A stretch of 6,309 bases of DNA from contig JAVHXX010000111.1 of the NCBI GenBank assembly GCA_031119595.1, forward strand, positions 4,137 through 10,445. Direction: 5' to 3'. The notes beneath the pieces are model-generated. The model did not search any database, was not told where the DNA came from, and worked only from the letters and a program-made list of their open reading frames with translations. This stretch comes from Patulibacter sp. GTDB lineage: Bacteria > Actinomycetota > Thermoleophilia > Solirubrobacterales > Solirubrobacteraceae. The translations under genes were made by a program, and so were the position numbers. Numbering within the stretch: position 1 is the first letter of the stretch; each line of letters starts with the position of its first letter. Of the stretch, positions 5,566-6,309 are shown in pieces.

Positions 5566-6309
5566 ATGCTGACCGCTCTCCAGTCATCCGCCGCGCGGCC
5601 CCGCCGCGCCGCCGTCTCGGCCCTGCTCGCCGTCGGGCTCGTGCTCGGGTCCACGTCGACGGCTTCGGCCGCGACGACGAAGGACCTCGTCCACGACGTC
5701 CTCCCGCCGTCGGTGGCTCGCGCCGTCGACCCCGTCGTCGATGCCGCCGCGCCCGCCACCGACCCGGTCACGCAGGCTGCTGCGCCGGTCACGGATCCGG
5801 TCGTCGCGGCCGCCGCACCCGTCACCCACGCCGTCGACCACGCGACGGAACCGGCGGTCGCCGCCGTGACCCGGGCCGTCGAGCCGGTGACGGCACCGGT
5901 CGTCCACGCCGCCGCGACCGACATCGTGGCACCGGCGGCCCGTGCCACCGCTCCGGCGACGCGCGCGGTCGCGGACGTCGCCGCCCCGACGGCCCGGACG
6001 ATCGCCCGGGCCGCGGACGTGCCCCGGCACCACGCCGTCGCCCCGGCGCCGTCCCGCCCGGACACCGCCTCGGCCTCCACCGCCGAGATCACCGAACCCG
6101 GGACTGCCACAGGCGACATCACCCGTGAACACGGGCCGACTTCCGCGACCACCACGCCGGCGACCACGCCCACCGCGGGCGCTGCCTCCACCTTCCCGTG
6201 GCTCCACCACGTGCGGTCCTCGGCGCTCGGCGACCACACCTCAGCACCGGTCTCAGGCCAGCACCGGGCGACCGGCGGTGGCGATGGCGACCCGGTCTTC
6301 GGGGGTGAC
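5566..6309 (+). CDS. Exported Ala/Pro/Val/Thr-rich protein with 11-residue repeats (3' truncated by window)
   Basis: The frame is open from ATG 5566 to the window end, giving 248 residues with no stop. Residues 1-35 form a Sec signal peptide: basic n-region RPRR, hydrophobic core VSALLAVGLVLG and cleavage at ASA|ATT. Residues 51-149 divide into nine 11-residue units; the first six are clear, for example ARAVDPVVDAA, APATDPVTQAA, APVTDPVVAAA and EPVTAPVVHAA, with Asp-Pro-Val at positions 5-7, and the last three drift. The rest (150-248) is Pro/Thr/Ala-rich, becoming Gly-rich (GGGDGDPVFGGD) at the edge, and looks disordered. There are no cysteines, enzyme motifs or homology that I can name. An envelope spacer or wall-associated protein is a reasonable guess only. 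Third-position G/C and the signal peptide support this frame over the other-frame reading at 5478-6128, which is Arg/Gly-rich. The start lacks a Shine-Dalgarno; an in-frame TTG at 5500 would place the promoter inside the gene. Confidence 0.75.
   Translation, partial: MLTALQSSAARPRRAAVSALLAVGLVLGSTSTASAATTKDLVHDVLPPSVARAVDPVVDAAAPATDPVTQAAAPVTDPVVAAAAPVTHAVDHATEPAVAAVTRAVEPVTAPVVHAAATDIVAPAARATAPATRAVADVAAPTARTIARAADVPRHHAVAPAPSRPDTASASTAEITEPGTATGDITREHGPTSATTTPATTPTAGAASTFPWLHHVRSSALGDHTSAPVSGQHRATGGGDGDPVFGGD
5716..6012 (+). repeat. Nine-unit 33-bp (11-residue) coding repeat
   Basis: Codes residues 51-149 of the protein starting at 5566. Consensus for the first units is A-P-V-T-D-P-V-V-x-A-A; Pro at position 2 and/or 6 and Ala at 10-11 recur. 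Units 7-9 keep the Ala/Thr/Val composition and length but lose Asp-Pro. The DNA units are diverged, so this is an old duplication or selected periodicity, not a recent tandem expansion. Confidence 0.6.

Noticed and set aside
5716..6012. CRISPR or mobile-element tandem repeat
   Set aside because: Units are diverged coding repeats in frame, without spacers, conserved direct-repeat sequence or terminal inverted repeats.
5478..6128. Plus-strand 216-codon frame overlapping the repeat-protein gene
   Set aside because: It becomes an Arg/Gly/His-rich low-complexity translation with no signal peptide; the frame from 5566 has a clear signal peptide, G/C third positions and an ordered repeat.
5457..6239. 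260-codon minus-strand frame with Ala/Thr/Val/Gly repeats
   Set aside because: Its repeats are the reverse complement of the 11-residue coding repeat and its start region overlaps no promoter-like sequence; the plus-strand reading is better supported.

Overview
The window is very GC-rich (about 70% by eye), with strong G/C preference at third codon positions, TANNNT-type -10 boxes, weak or absent Shine-Dalgarno sequences and several Ala-rich Sec signal peptides. This points to a high-GC actinobacterium. The mix of secreted PD40-type propellers and Gly-X-Y (collagen-like) tails reminds me of soil Thermoleophilia/Solirubrobacterales, but that placement is inference from style, not from a marker gene. 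No rRNA, tRNA, CRISPR array, insertion sequence or integrase was found.

Layout, all genes on the + strand: (i) 2-136, the 3' end of an unidentified gene with a hairpin on its stop codon; (ii) 236-1216, a cytoplasmic aldo/keto reductase closely resembling E. coli YajO, apparently leaderless; (iii) 1307-2890, an exported TolB/PD40-like beta-propeller protein with a C-terminal beta domain; (iv) 3146-5182, an exported multidomain metallophosphoesterase: Fn3-like domain, calcineurin-like phosphoesterase with its metal-site motifs, a 22-triplet collagen-like stalk and a C-terminal Ig-like domain, closed by two hairpins in tandem, one with a perfect 16-bp stem; (v) 5183-5565, a 383-bp non-coding stretch whose second half is relatively AT-rich and carries operator-like repeats; (vi) 5566 to the window end, the N-terminal 248 residues of an exported, Ala/Pro/Val/Thr-rich protein with an 11-residue repeat, whose gene runs off the window.

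Genes iii, iv and vi are each monocistronic in appearance, with their own candidate promoter, and all carry signal peptides, so the right-hand 5 kb is a cluster of envelope or secreted functions next to an unrelated cytoplasmic reductase. The most interesting regulatory signal is a set of three GTTC-type direct repeats at exact 11-bp spacing (starts 5480, 5491, 5502) just upstream of the -10 box of gene vi. This is the geometry and core sequence of actinobacterial PhoP (PHO) boxes. Single exact GTTCACC cores also lie upstream of genes iii and iv. Since gene iv is a secreted phosphatase-like enzyme, phosphate-starvation control of this neighbourhood is a coherent but unproven hypothesis.
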